A stretch of 6,922 bases of DNA from Chloroflexota bacterium (GTDB lineage: Bacteria > Chloroflexota > Dehalococcoidia > SM23-28-2 > RBG-16-64-32), in NCBI GenBank assembly GCA_022565075.1, contig JADFKG010000110.1, positions 1-6,922 on the forward strand, read 5' to 3'. Shown here piece after piece: positions 4,860-6,922 of the stretch (position 1 is its first letter; each line of letters begins with the position of its first letter). Made by a program: the position numbers and the translations under genes. The notes beneath the pieces are model-generated. The model worked only from the letters and a program-made list of their open reading frames with translations, was not told the DNA's origin and did not search any database.

Positions 4860-6922
4860 CTATCCGCAGCCGGTCGTGTTGCCGCAGTTGTCGCACTTGT
4901 AGCATGTGCCGGCCCGCGTCATGATCCAGCCGCAGTTCATGCACGGTGGCGCGTCCGTTTGTGTACCGGGAATGGTGTGACCGTTCCCGGCCGACGATGG
5001 CACGTCGAACTCCTGCGCCATCAGCTTCGCCTTCACCGCCGGCGAGAGTACGCCAAACTCTTCCTTCTCCTCCTCGCTCAGGAACGAAGAGGCGAGCCAG
5101 CGGAAGATGTAGTCGACGATCGACTGCGCCACCGGGATCTCGCTGTTCTCGGTGCGGCCCGACGGCTCGAAGCGCATGTGCGAGAACTTGTTCACGAGGT
5201 CCCGCAGCGGCACGCCGTACTGCAGCGCCAGCGAGATGCTGGTCGCGAAGGCGTCCATCATGCCGGAGAGCGTGCTGCCCTCCTTCGCCATCGTCAGCCA
5301 GATCTCGCCCAGCGACCCGTCCTCGTAGAGGCCCGCCGTGATGTAGGCTTCGTGGCCTTCGATCGAGAACTTGTGCGTCACCGAGGTGCGCGTCGCCGGC
5401 AAACGCCTCCGCACCGGCTCGCCTGGAGCCTCGGCGGACTTGGCGCCGGACTTGCTCGTGCTCAGCACCTGCGCGCGCTTGGAGCCGTCGCGGTAGATCG
5501 CCAGCGCCTTGACGCCGTGCTTCCAGCCCTCGATGTACGCCTCCTCGATCTCCTCGACCGTCGCCTCTTCCGGCAGGTTCACAGTCTTCGAGATGGCGCC
5601 TGAGATGAACGGCTGCACGGCGCCCATCATCTTCACGTGGCCCAGCCAGTGGATCGAGCGCGTGCCGTCCGGCGACTTGAACGCGCAGTCGAAGACCGCC
5701 TGGTGCTCGTCGGCCAGGCCGGGCGCGCCCTCGACCGTGCCGTGCTCGTCGATGTAGGCGATGATCGTCGCGCTGTCCGCTTCGCTGTAGCCCAGGTTTC
5801 CGAGCGCCCGCTCCACGGAGCCGTTGACGATCTTCATCATCCCGCCGCCGACCAGCGTCTTGTACTTGACCAGCGCGATGTCCGGCTCGATACCCGTCGT
5901 GTCGCAGTCCATCATGAAGCTGATCGTGCCCGTCGGCGCCAGAACCGTCGCCTGCGCGTTCCGGTAACCGTGCTCGCGGCCTGTCTGTACGGCGTCCGCC
6001 CAGCACTCCTTCGCCGCGTCCACAAGGTTGGCCGGGGCCTTTTCGGCGTCGATCTCCTCGACCGCCGCCTGGTGCTTCTCCATGACGCCGATCATCGGCT
6101 CGCGGTTGATCTCGTAGCCCGCGAACGGCCCCATGCGCGCAGCGACGCGCGCCGAGGTGGCGTACGCCTCGCCCGTCATCACCGCCGTCAGCGAGGCGGC
6201 CCAGGCGCGGCCCTCGTCCGAGTCGTACGGCACGCCCAGGCACATCAGCAGCGCGCCCAGGTTGGCGTAGCCCAGCCCCAGCTGGCGGAAGGCGATCGCG
6301 TTCTCGCCGATCTTCTCCGTCGGGTAGCTGGAGTTACCGACGATGATCTCCTGCGCCATCATGCTGAGCGCGATCACCCGCCGGTAGGCCTCGACGTCGA
6401 AGCTGCCGTCCTCGCCCAGGAACTTGAGCAGGTTGATCGAGGCCAGGTTGCAGGCGCTGTCGTCGATGTGCATGTACTCGGAGCAAGGGTTGGAGGCCGT
6501 GATCGGGCCCGTGTTCGGACAGGTGTGCCAGTCGTTGATCGTCGTGTCGTACTGCATCCCCGGGTCGGCGCACTCCCAGGCCGCCTGCGCGATCTTGCGC
6601 ATCAGCCAGCGCGCATCCATCTCGTCGGCGATGCCGTCCGTGTGCACGTAGCGTGTCTGCCACTTGCCGTCGTCGCGCACCGCCCGCATGAACTCGTCGG
6701 TCACGCGCACGGAGTTGTTGGCGTTCTGGTACTGGATGCTGATCCAGGCGTCGCCGTCCAGCGACATGTCGTACCCGGCCTCGCCCAGCGCGTAGGCCTT
6801 CTTCTCTTCCTTCGCCTTCGACTCCACGAACTCGACGATGTCCGGATGGCTGGCGTTGAGCACGACCATCTTCGCCGCCCGCCGCGTCTTGCCGCCGGAC
6901 TTGATCGTGCCGGCGACGGAGT
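4860..6922 (-). CDS. nrdJ: Second class II (vitamin B12-dependent) ribonucleotide reductase, N-terminus missing
   Basis: The open frame enters from the right edge and gives 686 complete residues ending NTTGCG. The first visible residues, SVAGTIKSGGKTRRAAKMVV, are internal family sequence, so the Met at 6869 is not the start. Counting from that Met, the radical motif is N127-P-C129-S-E131, a redox cysteine is C140 in SACNLASINL, and the APTGTIS loop is at 311-317. The TSCPD-type domain spans about 495-592 and ends in VDYIFRWL. The tail cysteines are C643, C646, C656, C659, C662 and C668. Cysteine spacing in the tail equals that of the other nrdJ except for one extra residue before the last. 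A linker of about 45 residues separates the domain from the tail. It is clearly a diverged paralog of a different subgroup (SGGKTRRAAKM here, QGGTRRGANM there), not a recent copy. Its promoter and start lie outside the window. Confidence 0.95.
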   Translation of the reverse strand, partial: SVAGTIKSGGKTRRAAKMVVLNASHPDIVEFVESKAKEEKKAYALGEAGYDMSLDGDAWISIQYQNANNSVRVTDEFMRAVRDDGKWQTRYVHTDGIADEMDARWLMRKIAQAAWECADPGMQYDTTINDWHTCPNTGPITASNPCSEYMHIDDSACNLASINLLKFLGEDGSFDVEAYRRVIALSMMAQEIIVGNSSYPTEKIGENAIAFRQLGLGYANLGALLMCLGVPYDSDEGRAWAASLTAVMTGEAYATSARVAARMGPFAGYEINREPMIGVMEKHQAAVEEIDAEKAPANLVDAAKECWADAVQTGREHGYRNAQATVLAPTGTISFMMDCDTTGIEPDIALVKYKTLVGGGMMKIVNGSVERALGNLGYSEADSATIIAYIDEHGTVEGAPGLADEHQAVFDCAFKSPDGTRSIHWLGHVKMMGAVQPFISGAISKTVNLPEEATVEEIEEAYIEGWKHGVKALAIYRDGSKRAQVLSTSKSGAKSAEAPGEPVRRRLPATRTSVTHKFSIEGHEAYITAGLYEDGSLGEIWLTMAKEGSTLSGMMDAFATSISLALQYGVPLRDLVNKFSHMRFEPSGRTENSEIPVAQSIVDYIFRWLASSFLSEEEKEEFGVLSPAVKAKLMAQEFDVPSSAGNGHTIPGTQTDAPPCMNCGWIMTRAGTCYKCDNCGNTTGCG

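Noticed and set aside
4773..5603. Plus-strand frame preceded by AAGGAGG at 4766-4772 with a GTG at 4779
   Set aside because: The Shine-Dalgarno is good, but the frame runs antisense through conserved nrdJ sequence and has shadow-like composition.

Overview
This is a GC-rich bacterial chromosomal segment. Four sampled 60-base blocks outside positions 266-871 average about 69% GC. It is dominated by two adenosylcobalamin-dependent (class II) ribonucleotide reductase genes, both on the minus strand. The presence of two large NrdJ paralogs, high GC and apparently leaderless starts would fit a Chloroflexota or Actinomycetota-like lineage. The sequence does not settle the phylum, and this is only a guess.

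Layout from left to right. Positions 1-237 (-) hold the first 79 codons of a small cupin protein that runs off the left edge. Positions 266-871 (-) encode an unrecognised 201-residue protein with three membrane segments. It sits one base after the stop codon of the upstream gene and has a markedly lower GC content (about 52%). Positions 873-3260 (-) are a complete class II ribonucleotide reductase of 795 residues. Positions 3261-3374 are a divergent promoter region with a near-palindromic AT-rich core that gives a -10 box on each strand. Positions 3375-4511 (+) encode a 378-residue DGQHR-domain (DndB-like) protein behind a strong Shine-Dalgarno sequence. Positions 4512-4859 are a convergent intergenic region with two terminator-like hairpins and a short tandem repeat. 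Positions 4860-6922 (-) hold most of a second, different class II ribonucleotide reductase, whose N-terminus lies beyond the right edge.

How the genes may work together: both reductases would supply deoxyribonucleotides without oxygen dependence, using cobalamin. They keep the radical cysteine motif (NPCGE or NPCSE), the paired redox cysteine visible in each, the PTGTIS loop and matching cysteine-rich tails. The DGQHR gene between them is on the opposite strand and has no dnd or other DNA-modification gene visible beside it. Its link to nucleotide metabolism is therefore only positional. The membrane protein is probably translated with nrdJ by coupling, while the cupin seems to have its own leaderless promoter.

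No RNA gene, CRISPR array or insertion sequence was recognised. The most notable signals are the orphan DGQHR gene sharing a promoter region with an nrdJ gene, the low-GC membrane protein coupled to nrdJ, and two starts where a -10 hexamer lies exactly seven bases before the ATG.
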